A DNA stretch of 64,000 bases from Polaribacter pacificus (GCF_038024035.1 NZ_CP150664.1:124001-188000); one strand, 5' to 3'. Positions 52,868 through 62,138 are shown, counted from the stretch's first letter. Numbers and translations are program-made. Notes: generated by a model from the letters alone, not told the origin.

Positions 52868-54067
52868 ATGAATATGAATAAAGATTTTAAAATGGTGGCT
52901 ACCACCATGTTTGGGTTAGAGGAAGTACTGGCTACAGAGCTTAAAAATTTAGGAGCTCAAGATGTAGAAATAGGCGTGCGTAATGTTTCTTTTAAAGGAG
53001 ATAAAGGGTTTATGTATAAAGCAAATATAGCTTTAAGAACAGCCATACGTATCCTTAAACCCATTAAAACGTTTAAGGCTTTTGATGAAGAAGATTTGTA
53101 TAAAGGACTTCAAAAAATTAACTGGGAAGAGTATTTGGATGTTGATGGTACTTTCTCAATTGGAGCAGTTGTCAATTCTAAAAATTTTACGACAAACTCA
53201 CATTATATTACCCTAAAATCAAAAGATGCAGTTGCTGATTACTTTAGACACAAATACAGTAAAAGACCCAATGTAGACCTTAAATATCCCGATTTAAAAA
53301 TACATGTACATATTCAAAAAGAATTGTGTACTGTATCTTTAGATTCATCTGGAGATTCTTTACATAAAAGAGGGTATAGAAGCGCAACTAATATAGCGCC
53401 AATCAATGAAGTATTAGCTGCAGGTTTGGTTTTACTTTCAGGATATACTGGAGATGAGAATTTTATAGACCCGATGTGTGGTTCTGGTACAATTTTAATT
53501 GAAGCAACCATGATTGCCAATAATATTCCTGCCAACATCAACAGAAAGCATTTTGGTTTTGAAAATTGGAAAGATTATGATGAAGATTTGTATTTTCTAA
53601 TTCAAGATGTCTTGCTTAAAAAGATTAGAAGCTCTCATTTTAAAATAATGGGCTTTGACAAAGCACCATCTGCTGTTAGAAAAGCACAAGACAATATTGT
53701 CAATGCCAATTTGGATGAATTTATAGGGGTACATCATGTGAACTTCTTTAATTCAAAAAAAGAAGTGTTTGGTAAAACCACTATTTTATTTAATCCACCC
53801 TATGGAGAGCGTTTAAATATTGATACTGCAGAATTTTACAAAAAAATAGGAGACACCCTAAAACATGGATACCCAGATTCTACAGTTTGGTTTATTACTT
53901 CTGATATGGAAGCACTTAAGCATGTAGGGTTAAGAACCTCAAAAAGAATTCCATTAAAAAATGGAGATTTGGATTGTCGTTTGGTGCGATACGATATGTA
54001 TGCTGGGACTCGAAAAATTAGAAATGATGAACGTGAGTTGCCAGAGGATAGCCCAGAAGAATCATAG
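52868..54067 (+). CDS. THUMP-domain class I RNA methyltransferase (RlmL N-terminal-like)
   Basis: A 399-residue rRNA guanine-N2 methyltransferase of the YpsC/RlmL-N type. The N-terminal ferredoxin-like/THUMP part (~1-160) has TTMFGLEEVLATELKNLG. The Rossmann methyltransferase domain has FIDPMCGSGTILIEA (SAM), GFDKAPSAV and the catalytic NPPYGERL (N/D-PPY). It lacks the RlmK half of E. coli RlmL. A second ATG six bases downstream (52874) is an equally good start. Confidence 0.92.
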   Translation: MNMNKDFKMVATTMFGLEEVLATELKNLGAQDVEIGVRNVSFKGDKGFMYKANIALRTAIRILKPIKTFKAFDEEDLYKGLQKINWEEYLDVDGTFSIGAVVNSKNFTTNSHYITLKSKDAVADYFRHKYSKRPNVDLKYPDLKIHVHIQKELCTVSLDSSGDSLHKRGYRSATNIAPINEVLAAGLVLLSGYTGDENFIDPMCGSGTILIEATMIANNIPANINRKHFGFENWKDYDEDLYFLIQDVLLKKIRSSHFKIMGFDKAPSAVRKAQDNIVNANLDEFIGVHHVNFFNSKKEVFGKTTILFNPPYGERLNIDTAEFYKKIGDTLKHGYPDSTVWFITSDMEALKHVGLRTSKRIPLKNGDLDCRLVRYDMYAGTRKIRNDERELPEDSPEES

Positions 54068-54133
54068 TATTAAAAAGAGAAAAAGAGAACAAAACTAGCC
54101 TTTATTACGTATTAAAATTTAAGATAAAATACG

Positions 54134-54141
54134 TAAATTTG
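54134..54141 (+). promoter_or_regulatory. Promoter -7 box for pheT
   Basis: TAAATTTG matches TAnnTTTG and lies 25 bases before ATG 54167. No clear -33 TTTG is present at the expected distance. Confidence 0.4.
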
Positions 54142-54166
54142 CTGTTGAAAATTTGAGCATACACAG

Positions 54167-56593
54167 ATGAAGATATCATACAATTGGTTAAAACAATTTT
54201 TACAAATAGATTGGGAAGCTTCTAAAGCAGGAGAATTACTGACAGATTTAGGATTAGAAGTAGAAGGGATTGAAACCAAAGAATCTATCAAAGGGAGTCT
54301 TAAAGGGATTGTTGTTGGAGAAGTACTAACTTGTGTTCAACACCCCAATGCCGATCGATTAAAAATTACAACAGTTCATATAGGGCAAGAACAGCCATTA
54401 CAAATTGTTTGTGGAGCTTCTAATGTGGCCGCAGGTCAAAAAGTACCTGTAGCAACTATTGGAACTGTCTTATACGTTGATAAAGGAGATGGTTTTACCA
54501 TTAAAAAAGGTAAAATTAGAGGAGAAGAAAGTCATGGTATGATCTGTGCAGAAGATGAACTCGGATTAGGGTCTAGTCACGATGGAATACTTGTATTAGA
54601 TGCTAGTATTGAACCAGGAACCCTTGCTGCAGAAGTTTTTAATATTGAGCAGGATGATGTTTTTGAAATTGGGCTAACACCTAATAGAGCAGATGCAATG
54701 AGTCACTTTGGTGTAGCTAGAGATCTAAGAGCAGGCTTAATGCAACAAGATATTAACTTGGAATTAATATCTCCATCTGTAAGTGATTTTCATGTAGATG
54801 AGCGAAAACTAAAAATTGACGTAGAGGTAGAAGATAGAGATCTTGCGCCAAGATATAGTGGTATTTCTATCACAGATGTAGTGATTAAAGACGCCCCTGA
54901 ATGGATTCAAAATCGACTCAAAGCCATTGGAATAACACCTAAAAATAATATTGTAGACATCACTAATTATGTATTGCATGAGCTTGGACAACCTTTGCAT
55001 GCTTTTGATGCCTTAAAAATTAAAGGGAACAAAGTGTTGGTTAAAACACTTAAACCTGGAACAAAATTCACCACCTTAGATGGTGTAGAGAGAGTTTTGG
55101 ATGCAGAAGATATTATGATCTGTGATGCAGAAAGCAACCCATTGTGTTTGGCAGGTGTTTTTGGTGGTGAGAACTCCGGAGTTACAGAAAATACAACATC
55201 AGTGTTTTTAGAGAGCGCATTTTTTAATCCTGTTTCTATTCGAAAATCAGCTAAAAGACATGCTCTAAACACCGATGCTTCTTTTCGATTTGAACGTGGA
55301 GTAGATATTAATATGACCAAGTATGCTTTAAAAAGAGCTGCATTGCTAATAGAAGAATATGCAGGAGGAACACTAGCATCTGATATTATGGATTTCTATC
55401 CAGAAAAAATAGAAGACTTCCAAGTGTTTTTATCTTATGATAATGCTTATCGTTTATTAGGACAAGAAATCCCAAAAGAAACAATCAAAAATATCTTGGC
55501 TTCCTTAGAGATTAGAATCAATAGTGAAACAGAAGGAGGTTTAGGACTGACAATTCCTTCATATAGAGTAGATGTTCAGCGAGAAGCAGACATTATTGAA
55601 GAAATTTTAAGAGTATATGGGTATAATAATATTGAGTTTTCTCATAAATTAAATACATCTATTTCTTTTGATACCAACAAAGAAGTTAAGATAGAAAACA
55701 TTGTTGCCAATCAATTGAGTTCATTAGGATTTAATGAGACAATGGCCAATTCATTAACAAAGTCAGAATATGTGGCTTTAACAGACAATTTAAACGAGGA
55801 GAACAACGTAGAAATATTAAATCCGTTAAGCAGCGATTTAAAAGTGATGCGTCAGTCCTTACTGTTTAGTGGTCTAGAGTCAGTTGGGTATAACATCAAC
55901 AGAAAGAACAGCGCATTAAAGATGTATGAGTTTGGAAAAACCTACCACAAATACAACGATACTTATCAAGAAGATAAGCATTTAACTCTTTTTGTAACTG
56001 GGAACAGAACAAAAGATAGCTGGAAAATCGTTTCTCAAAATTCAGATTTCTTTTATGTAAAAGGAATTGTATCATCAATTTTAGAACGATTAGGAATAAC
56101 CAATGTAAAAACGACACCAACAAAATCTGATGTGTTTTCTGAAGGAATTTCTTTAAGCTTAGGCAAAATCAAATTGGTTGATTTTGGAGTCATAAAAAAT
56201 TCTCTTTTAAAAGAATTCGGAATTAAACAAGAAGTTTTATTTGCAGATTTTAATTGGGATACTATTTTAAAGCTTTGTGGTAACAAAAATGTAAAAGTAT
56301 CTGATTTGCCTAAATTTCCTGCAGTAAAAAGAGATTTAGCTTTATTGTTGGATAAAGGAAAAACATTTAAGGAGATATACAACTTGGCATTCCAATCAGA
56401 AAAAAACTTATTAAAAGAGGTTGATTTGTTTGATGTATATGAGGGTGATAAATTACCAGAAGGTAAAAAATCTTATGCCGTTAGTTTTGTGTTACAAGAC
56501 CAAAACAAAACACTAGAAGACAAGCAGATTGATAAGATCATGCAAAAATTGCAAGCGACTTTTGAGAAAAACTTAGAAGCTGTTTTAAGATAA
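54167..56593 (+). CDS. pheT: Phenylalanine-tRNA ligase beta subunit
   Basis: An 808-residue subunit of the alpha2-beta2 synthetase. The EMAP/tRNA-binding domain (~40-150: VGEVLTCVQHPNADRLKI, VCGASNVAAGQKV), the B3/B4 editing domain (~210-395: GQPLHAFDALKI, LCLAGVFGGENSGVT, RFERGVD), B5 (~400-475) and the FDX-ACB anticodon-binding domain (~710-808: FPAVKRDLALLLD). All are full length. The alpha subunit pheS is not nearby, so the pair is split as in many Bacteroidota. A terminator follows. Confidence 0.97.
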   Translation: MKISYNWLKQFLQIDWEASKAGELLTDLGLEVEGIETKESIKGSLKGIVVGEVLTCVQHPNADRLKITTVHIGQEQPLQIVCGASNVAAGQKVPVATIGTVLYVDKGDGFTIKKGKIRGEESHGMICAEDELGLGSSHDGILVLDASIEPGTLAAEVFNIEQDDVFEIGLTPNRADAMSHFGVARDLRAGLMQQDINLELISPSVSDFHVDERKLKIDVEVEDRDLAPRYSGISITDVVIKDAPEWIQNRLKAIGITPKNNIVDITNYVLHELGQPLHAFDALKIKGNKVLVKTLKPGTKFTTLDGVERVLDAEDIMICDAESNPLCLAGVFGGENSGVTENTTSVFLESAFFNPVSIRKSAKRHALNTDASFRFERGVDINMTKYALKRAALLIEEYAGGTLASDIMDFYPEKIEDFQVFLSYDNAYRLLGQEIPKETIKNILASLEIRINSETEGGLGLTIPSYRVDVQREADIIEEILRVYGYNNIEFSHKLNTSISFDTNKEVKIENIVANQLSSLGFNETMANSLTKSEYVALTDNLNEENNVEILNPLSSDLKVMRQSLLFSGLESVGYNINRKNSALKMYEFGKTYHKYNDTYQEDKHLTLFVTGNRTKDSWKIVSQNSDFFYVKGIVSSILERLGITNVKTTPTKSDVFSEGISLSLGKIKLVDFGVIKNSLLKEFGIKQEVLFADFNWDTILKLCGNKNVKVSDLPKFPAVKRDLALLLDKGKTFKEIYNLAFQSEKNLLKEVDLFDVYEGDKLPEGKKSYAVSFVLQDQNKTLEDKQIDKIMQKLQATFEKNLEAVLR

Positions 56594-56599
56594 ATTTTT

Positions 56600-56623
56600 A
56601 AGCTCCTTTTTGGAGCTTTTTTT
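56600..56623 (+). terminator. Terminator after pheT
   Basis: Stem AAGCTCC (56600-56606) / GGAGCTT (56612-56618) with a 5-base T loop and a T7 tail, 7 bases past the pheT stop codon and just before pyrD. Confidence 0.85.
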
Positions 56624-56635
56624 ATAAAATTATAT

Positions 56636-57667
56636 ATGTACAAATTACTGATTCGCCCAATCTTATTCTTATTCGATCCAGAAAAAGTTCATTATTTTAC
56701 TTTTTCAGTTATTAAGTTCTTGCATAAAATACCTTTTGTACCGGGTATCATAAGAAGTATGTATCAAGTAAACGATAAGAAACTTGAACGGACAGTGTTT
56801 GGAATAAGCTTTAAGAACCCCGTGGGTTTAGCAGCAGGATTTGACAAAAATGCGGTACTATACAATGAACTCGCAAATTTTGGTTTTGGTTTTATTGAAA
56901 TAGGAACTGTGACGCCAAAAGGACAAATAGGGAATCCTAAAAAGCGATTGTTCCGTTTAAAAGATGATCGTGGAATCATCAATAGAATGGGATTTAATAA
57001 TGACGGAATTGAAGCAGCTATCACCAACTTAAAAAAGAATAAAGGTCAAGTTATTATTGGTGGTAACTTAGGGAAAAACACAGCAACCTTACCCGAGAAT
57101 TACACAGAAGATTATTGCGAGGTTTTTACAGCATTACACCCCTATGTAGATTATTTTGTGCTAAATGTTAGTTGTCCTAATGTGGGTAGCCATGCAAAAC
57201 TAAATGACAAAGATTATTTGGTAGAGTTAATTTCTGCTGTTCAGCAAATAAACAATCAGCAAGAAAAACAAAAACCAATTTTGCTAAAAATCGCCCCAGA
57301 TTTAAATACGATTCAATTAGATGAAATTATAGACCTGATTGCAGAAACTAAAATTGATGGTGTGATTGCATCAAATACATCCACAACTAGGGATAATTTA
57401 AAAGCAACTACTCAACGTTTAGCTGATATTGGAAATGGTGGTGTTAGCGGACAACCAATTAAAAGTCAGAGTACTAAAGTAATTAAGTATTTGGCAGATA
57501 CCTCTAATAAATCTTTTCCAATCATTGGAGTAGGAGGGATTCATTCTGCAGAAGACGCTTTAGAGAAAATAAAAGCCGGTGCAGATTTGGTACAAGTATA
57601 CACCGGATTTATTTATGAAGGCCCTAGTTTGATTAAGAAAATCAATAAAGCTATTTTAAAACACTAA
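56636..57667 (+). CDS. pyrD: Dihydroorotate dehydrogenase (quinone), class 2
   Basis: A 343-residue membrane-associated flavoprotein oxidising dihydroorotate with quinone in pyrimidine synthesis. The N-terminal amphipathic extension ([20 protein letters not shown]) marks class 2. It also has [27 protein letters not shown] with the catalytic Ser nearby, ASNTSTTRD and [28 protein letters not shown] for FMN phosphate binding. The start ATG 56636 lies 13 bp after the pheT terminator. LysE follows 10 bp downstream. Confidence 0.96.
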   Translation: MYKLLIRPILFLFDPEKVHYFTFSVIKFLHKIPFVPGIIRSMYQVNDKKLERTVFGISFKNPVGLAAGFDKNAVLYNELANFGFGFIEIGTVTPKGQIGNPKKRLFRLKDDRGIINRMGFNNDGIEAAITNLKKNKGQVIIGGNLGKNTATLPENYTEDYCEVFTALHPYVDYFVLNVSCPNVGSHAKLNDKDYLVELISAVQQINNQQEKQKPILLKIAPDLNTIQLDEIIDLIAETKIDGVIASNTSTTRDNLKATTQRLADIGNGGVSGQPIKSQSTKVIKYLADTSNKSFPIIGVGGIHSAEDALEKIKAGADLVQVYTGFIYEGPSLIKKINKAILKH

Positions 57668-57677
57668 TAGTTGGTTT

Positions 57678-58292
57678 ATGATAGAAATATTGGTATCGTT
57701 TGCGCTTGCTACAACAGCATTAGCCTTTTCTCCCGGACCAGACAATATGTATGTGTTAACACAAAGCATTGTCAATGGTAAAAAGTATGGTTTGGCTACT
57801 GTTTACGGATTAATTTCTGGGTGCATTGTGCACACTACTTTATTAGCTTTTGGGGTTTCTGCTATTATTCAACAAAGTAATTCTTTGTTTTTTGCACTTA
57901 AATTATTTGGAGCGTTCTATTTGATTTATTTAGCATATAAAGTGTATAAATCTGATGCTTCTATTGCTTTTTCTGAAGCTAATGTGGCAAAAAAATCAAC
58001 CACACAGTTGTTTAAACAAGGTTTTATAATGAATGTGTTAAACCCCAAAGTATCTATTTTTTTCTTGGCTTTTTTTCCTGGTTTTTTATTCAGTGATTCA
58101 CTGAGTACTGTAGTGCAATTTTATGTGCTAGGGCTTATATTTATGATCGTTTCTCTTCTTATATTTTCTACTATAGCTATTTTGGCGGGTAAAATTTCGA
58201 CCTATATTAAAAGCCACAATAATGTTGGTTTGTATTTAAAATGGACGCAGATTGTGGTATTTATTGCAATTGCCATTTTTATTATGGTCTAA
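57678..58292 (+). CDS. LysE family translocator (amino-acid exporter)
   Basis: A 204-residue inner-membrane protein with about six helices and the LysE/RhtB N-terminal motif LAFSPGPDNMYVLTQSIVNGKKYGL, then FGAFYLIYLAYKVYKS and FIMNVLNPKVSIFFLAFFPGFL. It exports amino acids or related compounds, with unknown specificity. It lies 10 bp after pyrD and probably shares its transcript. Confidence 0.9.
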   Translation: MIEILVSFALATTALAFSPGPDNMYVLTQSIVNGKKYGLATVYGLISGCIVHTTLLAFGVSAIIQQSNSLFFALKLFGAFYLIYLAYKVYKSDASIAFSEANVAKKSTTQLFKQGFIMNVLNPKVSIFFLAFFPGFLFSDSLSTVVQFYVLGLIFMIVSLLIFSTIAILAGKISTYIKSHNNVGLYLKWTQIVVFIAIAIFIMV

Positions 58293-58356
58293 GTGCTTTA
58301 CCTTTAGACGGCTACATTTTCTTGAAATTCACACTTTTTTGGATGATCTTTTATTG

Positions 58357-58364
58357 TATATTTG
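58357..58364 (+). promoter_or_regulatory. Promoter -7 box four bases before the HMG-CoA lyase start
   Basis: TATATTTG fits TAnnTTTG, and its last base is only four bases from ATG 58369. A TTTG at 58338-58341 is 15 bases upstream, shorter than usual. The expected transcript would be leaderless or nearly so. Confidence 0.4.
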
Positions 58365-58368
58365 AACG

Positions 58369-59226
58369 ATGAATCGCGTTAAAATTATAGAATGTCCGAG
58401 AGATGCTATGCAGGGAATAAAATCTCATTTTATCCCTACAGAAATAAAGGCTTCATATATCAATGCATTGCTGCGAGTAGGCTTTGATACGATAGATTTT
58501 GGGAGTTTTGTTTCTCCAAAAGCGATTCCTCAAATGAGAGATACAGCCGCAGTTTTATCTCAATTAGATCTTTCTGAAACCAGAAGTAAATTATTGGCAA
58601 TTATAGCCAATGTAAGAGGTGCAGAAGATGCTGCACAGTTTGAAGAGATAGATTACTTAGGCTATCCGTTTTCAATATCAGAAAATTTTCAAATGCGTAA
58701 TACGCATAAAACCATTGCAGAATCTATTGAGACATTAGATGAAATTCTAAACATCGCAAACAAGTCTAATAAAGAGGTAGTCGCTTACCTTTCTATGGGA
58801 TTTGGAAATCCATATGGAGATCCTTGGAATGTTGAAATTGTAGGAGAATGGACAGAAAAATTATCCAAAATGGGCGTTAAGATCTTATCGCTTTCAGATA
58901 CAATTGGTAGTTCTACTCCAGACATTATCTCTTATTTGTTTTCTAATTTGATACCTGCATATCCTCAAATTGAATTTGGAGCTCACTTACACACAACTCC
59001 TACCACATGGCATGAAAAAGTAGATGCTGCCTATAAAGCTGGCTGTTTGCGTTTTGATGGTGCTATTATGGGCTATGGTGGTTGCCCTATGGCAAAAGAT
59101 GAATTAACGGGCAATATGCCGACTGAAAAATTAGTGTCTTATTTTACCAAAGAAAAAGCAGAGACCCATATTAAACCCATGAGTTTTGAAAGTGCTTATA
59201 ATGTGGCTTTAAACGTTTTTAACTAA
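58369..59226 (+). CDS. mvaB: Hydroxymethylglutaryl-CoA lyase
   Basis: A 285-residue TIM-barrel enzyme cleaving HMG-CoA to acetoacetate and acetyl-CoA at the end of leucine breakdown. Visible: the R-D pair in IECPRDAMQG, FDTIDFGSFVSPKAIPQM, LSLSDTIGSSTP, the metal-binding H-x-H in FGAHLHTTP, and the catalytic-Cys loop MGYGGCPMAKDELTGNMPTE. It lacks the leader extension of mitochondrial forms. It is monocistronic or first in its unit, with an unusual GC-rich spacer downstream. Confidence 0.92.
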   Translation: MNRVKIIECPRDAMQGIKSHFIPTEIKASYINALLRVGFDTIDFGSFVSPKAIPQMRDTAAVLSQLDLSETRSKLLAIIANVRGAEDAAQFEEIDYLGYPFSISENFQMRNTHKTIAESIETLDEILNIANKSNKEVVAYLSMGFGNPYGDPWNVEIVGEWTEKLSKMGVKILSLSDTIGSSTPDIISYLFSNLIPAYPQIEFGAHLHTTPTTWHEKVDAAYKAGCLRFDGAIMGYGGCPMAKDELTGNMPTEKLVSYFTKEKAETHIKPMSFESAYNVALNVFN

Positions 59227-59340
59227 GGTAGAGGTACAAAGGTGAGGAGGTTCAAACCTGACTGCCGATTACCTGTTGGAGGCATGGCAGGCTGAGGTTC
59301 AAAAAGGCAGCGATGTTAGGTTTCGTGTTTGTTTAAAGAA
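59227..59340. other. GC-rich structured intergenic spacer
   Basis: The ~110 bases after the HMG-CoA lyase are clearly richer in G+C than the surroundings. They hold GAGGTTCAAA twice (59247-59256 and 59294-59303). An imperfect hairpin pairs AACCT.G.CTGCC (59255-59266) with GGCAG.C.AGGTT (59286-59299) around a 19-base loop. No open frame with a start fits. It could be a dispersed intergenic repeat or structured RNA; its identity is unknown. Confidence 0.4.
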
Positions 59341-59367
59341 AGTCAAAATTTTAAAAGTTATCTTAAA

Positions 59368-60864
59368 ATGAAATTTACAAAAGCATTATTTTTTTGTGTG
59401 TCAATAGCTGCTCTATTTTCTTGTAATCAGGATGATGGAAAAATTGATTTTACTTTTTTACAGCTTAATGACGTTTATGAGATTGCTCCCATACAAGGTG
59501 GAGAATATGGAGGGATGGCTCGTGTTGCAACAGTACATGAGCAATTATTAAAAGAAAATAGCAATACATTTATGTTTGTTGCTGGAGATTTTTTAAATCC
59601 ATCTTTATTAGGGACCATACAATATCAAGGAGAGCGTATCCGTGGCAAGCAGATGATCGAAACAATGAATGCGATGGGAGTAGATCTAGTGGCTTTTGGT
59701 AATCATGAATTTGATTTAAGTGCAACTGATCTCCAAAAGCGTTTAGATGAAAGTAATTTTAACTGGATTTCTGGTAATGTTTTACAAAATAAAGATGGTG
59801 TTCTTTCACCTTTTTCAAACAAACACAATAAAGTTGGGGATACCTTTATTAAAGAATTTTCGGATGCAGATGGAACCACAATTAAGATTGGTTTTATAAG
59901 TGTTTGTGTTCCTTCTAATCCCAGAGATTATGTTGCGTACAAAGATGTTTTTAAAGAAGCAGAACGTTCTTATGCAGATTTAAAAGACAAGGTAGATGTT
60001 GTTTTTGGACTCACCCATGTGACTATTGCTCAAGATCTTGAAATTGCAAAACGACTTCCTAATATTCCTTTGATTATGGGTGGGCATGAGCATACAAATA
60101 TGCTGATTCCACAAGGAGATTCTTTTGTGGCAAAAGCGGATGCAAATGCCAAAACCGTTTACGTTCATAAAATTAGTTATGATAAGAAAACCAAAAAGAC
60201 TAGCATTCAATCAGTCTTAAAAGAGATCAACTCAGATATTGTAGAAAATGAGCAAACAGCTGTTGTTGTTAATAAATGGCAGGGCATTTTAAAGAAAAAG
60301 ATCAAAGAGATTATAGACAAGCCAGAAGAAATAATTTTAAATGCTCAAACACCATTAGATGGAAGAGACAAACCGATTAGAAGCATTCAGACCAATTTAG
60401 GTGTCTTAATCACAAAATCTATGTCTTATGCTTTTGATGATGCTGTGGATTGTGCTTTGGTTAATGGAGGATCAATTAGAATTGATGATGAGCTAGAAGG
60501 AGCAATTACTCCTGTAGATATTTTTAGGGTATTGCCTTATGGTGGTGCTGTTTTAAAAGTTAAATTGAAAGGGAGTCTGTTACTAAAAGTATTGGATTTT
60601 AGAGAAAAAGCGAAAGGGACTGGTGCTTATTTGCAGCGATATAATGTACAAAAGAAAAACAAAGGGTGGTATGTACAATCAAAACCAATCAACCCTAATA
60701 AAATTTATACTGTAGCTTTTTCAGATTACCTGCTAAAAGGCTACGACATTCCTTTTCTGACCGAAGAAAATAAAGAAGTAGTTTCTGTTTATAAACCAAC
60801 AGGAACAGAAAAATCATTTGATATTAGAAATTCAATCATTTTATACCTAAAATCTTTAAAGTAA
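59368..60864 (+). CDS. 5'-nucleotidase / UshA-like bifunctional metallophosphatase lipoprotein
   Basis: A 498-residue predicted lipoprotein (lipobox LFSC near residue 20). The metallophosphatase domain (~28-290) has LQLNDVYEI (Asp replaces the usual His of NDxH), GDFLNPS, GNHEFDL, GLTHVTIAQD and GGHEHTN. The C-terminal 5'-nucleotidase substrate domain (~330-498) has NGGSIRIDDEL and VLPYGG. It releases phosphate and nucleosides from nucleotides or UDP-sugars in the periplasm. ATG 59368 gives the lipoprotein signal; a TTG at 59329 would add a hydrophilic leader and was rejected. Confidence 0.88.
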   Translation: MKFTKALFFCVSIAALFSCNQDDGKIDFTFLQLNDVYEIAPIQGGEYGGMARVATVHEQLLKENSNTFMFVAGDFLNPSLLGTIQYQGERIRGKQMIETMNAMGVDLVAFGNHEFDLSATDLQKRLDESNFNWISGNVLQNKDGVLSPFSNKHNKVGDTFIKEFSDADGTTIKIGFISVCVPSNPRDYVAYKDVFKEAERSYADLKDKVDVVFGLTHVTIAQDLEIAKRLPNIPLIMGGHEHTNMLIPQGDSFVAKADANAKTVYVHKISYDKKTKKTSIQSVLKEINSDIVENEQTAVVVNKWQGILKKKIKEIIDKPEEIILNAQTPLDGRDKPIRSIQTNLGVLITKSMSYAFDDAVDCALVNGGSIRIDDELEGAITPVDIFRVLPYGGAVLKVKLKGSLLLKVLDFREKAKGTGAYLQRYNVQKKNKGWYVQSKPINPNKIYTVAFSDYLLKGYDIPFLTEENKEVVSVYKPTGTEKSFDIRNSIILYLKSLK

Positions 60865-60889
60865 GATAGTTATTTGTTAGGTTTCATTT

Positions 60890-60912
60890 TTATTTAAATT
60901 AATTCTAAATAA
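60890..60912 (+). promoter_or_regulatory. Fur-box-like palindrome upstream of the porin/FMN operon
   Basis: TTATTTA (60890-60896) and TAAATAA (60906-60912) form perfect 7-bp arms. The core 19-mer 60892-60910 (ATTTA...ATTCTAAAT) is close to the ATTTAGAAT-type Fur boxes reported in Flavobacteriia as I recall them. It ends 24 bases before a TATTTTTG box (60937-60944), where it would cover the -33 region, as expected for a repressor. A weaker half-similar site lies at 60963-60981 just before the ATG. Confidence 0.5.
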
Positions 60913-60936
60913 TTTTTTTATTCTTATTTATGTTCT

Positions 60937-60944
60937 TATTTTTG
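60937..60944 (+). promoter_or_regulatory. Promoter -7 box for the porin/FMN operon
   Basis: TATTTTTG matches TAnnTTTG; a start near 60951 would leave a ~33-base leader before ATG 60984. The Fur-like palindrome sits where a -33 element would be. Confidence 0.45.
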
Positions 60945-60983
60945 CGCAAATATTATTAAATTATTTATAACTAGTCTAAATTA

Positions 60984-62138
60984 ATGAAATATATTATATT
61001 TTTATTCGCCCTTTTTGTTGGTTCAAATCTTTTTAGTCAAAACCAACAAAATCAACAGAATACCGCACAAAGAATTTTGTCTGGAAATATTAATACTAAA
61101 GGAGTAACCGTTGGTGGTTATGGTGAAATTACCTACAATCGACCTTCAGGAAAAAACGCAGAACTAGATGTTCAGAGACTTGTGTTATTGTTTGGTTACA
61201 AATTTGACGATCGTACTCAATTTGTAACGGAAATAGAATTTGAGCATGTAAAAGAGGTCTATGTTGAACAAGCCTTTTTGCAATACAGTTTAAATGATCA
61301 GGTGAATTTGAGAGCTGGTTTAATGTTAGTTCCGATGGGAATTATCAATGAGTACCATGAGCCAACCACATTTAATGGAGTTGAGAGACCAAGCATGGAT
61401 GTCGCGATTGTACCTACAACTTGGAGGGAAATTGGTATAGGTGTCGCAGGAAAATCAGCTGCTGCATCTTTACGTTATCAACTTTATGTTTTTAATGGTT
61501 TTCAATCGACACTTTCTGACGAAAATGGAACTATTATTAGCGGACAACTCGGAGGTAGTAGTGGGTTGCGTGGAGGAAGGCAAAAGGGCATCAAATCTAA
61601 TTTCAACAATATCAATTTTTCAGGAAAATTAGATTATTATGGTTTACCAGGACTGCGTTTAGGACTCTCCGGCTATTTCGGTAGAACACAATCTCCAAAA
61701 GATGTCGAAGCTGTTGCAGGAGCAGATATAGGAATTTCTATGATAGGTCTTGACGCTCGATATGCAAAACAACGATTTAGTGTAAGAGGACAATTTGTTC
61801 GAGGTGCCTTATCAGATACCGAATCATATAACTTGGCCACTGGTAAAGATTTAGGAAGCATACTTCAGGGGTATTACTTAGAAACTGGCTATAATTTGTT
61901 AGCACTTCAAAAAAAGCAACAACTTATTGGTTTTGTTAGATATGAAGATTATAATACCCATGCTTCAACAGCAGGAAATTTAGTTGAAAATGATACATAT
62001 AATAGGCAAGAGTGGACTTTTGGATTGAGTTATTTAATAGCAAATGGGGCGGTTGTTAAAGCAGATTACCAGTTAAAGGATAATGCAGCAAATAAACAAA
62101 CAAATCAATTAAACTTTGGAATCGGTGTATGGTTCTAA
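60984..62138 (+). CDS. Outer-membrane porin (phosphate-selective porin O/P-like)
   Basis: A 384-residue protein: signal peptide (1-18, ending LFSQ), a Gln-rich linker (NQQNQQNTAQ) and a 16-strand-type barrel. Typical porin O/P pieces include GYGEITYN, DVQRLVLLFGYKF, TQFVTEIEFEH, VYVEQAFLQYSL, NLRAGLMLVPMGIINEYHEPTTFNGVERP-like, and the terminal aromatic strand GIGVWF. The name reflects the family; phosphate selectivity is not implied. It is first in a three-gene row with an FMN-binding protein and a small membrane protein behind a Fur-like site. Confidence 0.88.
   Translation: MKYIIFLFALFVGSNLFSQNQQNQQNTAQRILSGNINTKGVTVGGYGEITYNRPSGKNAELDVQRLVLLFGYKFDDRTQFVTEIEFEHVKEVYVEQAFLQYSLNDQVNLRAGLMLVPMGIINEYHEPTTFNGVERPSMDVAIVPTTWREIGIGVAGKSAAASLRYQLYVFNGFQSTLSDENGTIISGQLGGSSGLRGGRQKGIKSNFNNINFSGKLDYYGLPGLRLGLSGYFGRTQSPKDVEAVAGADIGISMIGLDARYAKQRFSVRGQFVRGALSDTESYNLATGKDLGSILQGYYLETGYNLLALQKKQQLIGFVRYEDYNTHASTAGNLVENDTYNRQEWTFGLSYLIANGAVVKADYQLKDNAANKQTNQLNFGIGVWF

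Noticed and set aside
54967..55320. Minus-strand frame of 117 codons inside pheT
   Set aside because: Lies opposite the conserved B3/B4 editing domain; no independent evidence.
60984..62138. Reading the porin as a true phosphate-specific channel together with the phosphatase locus
   Set aside because: The O/P family name does not establish selectivity. The gene is 48 kb from the phosphatases and sits with an FMN-domain protein behind a Fur-like site.
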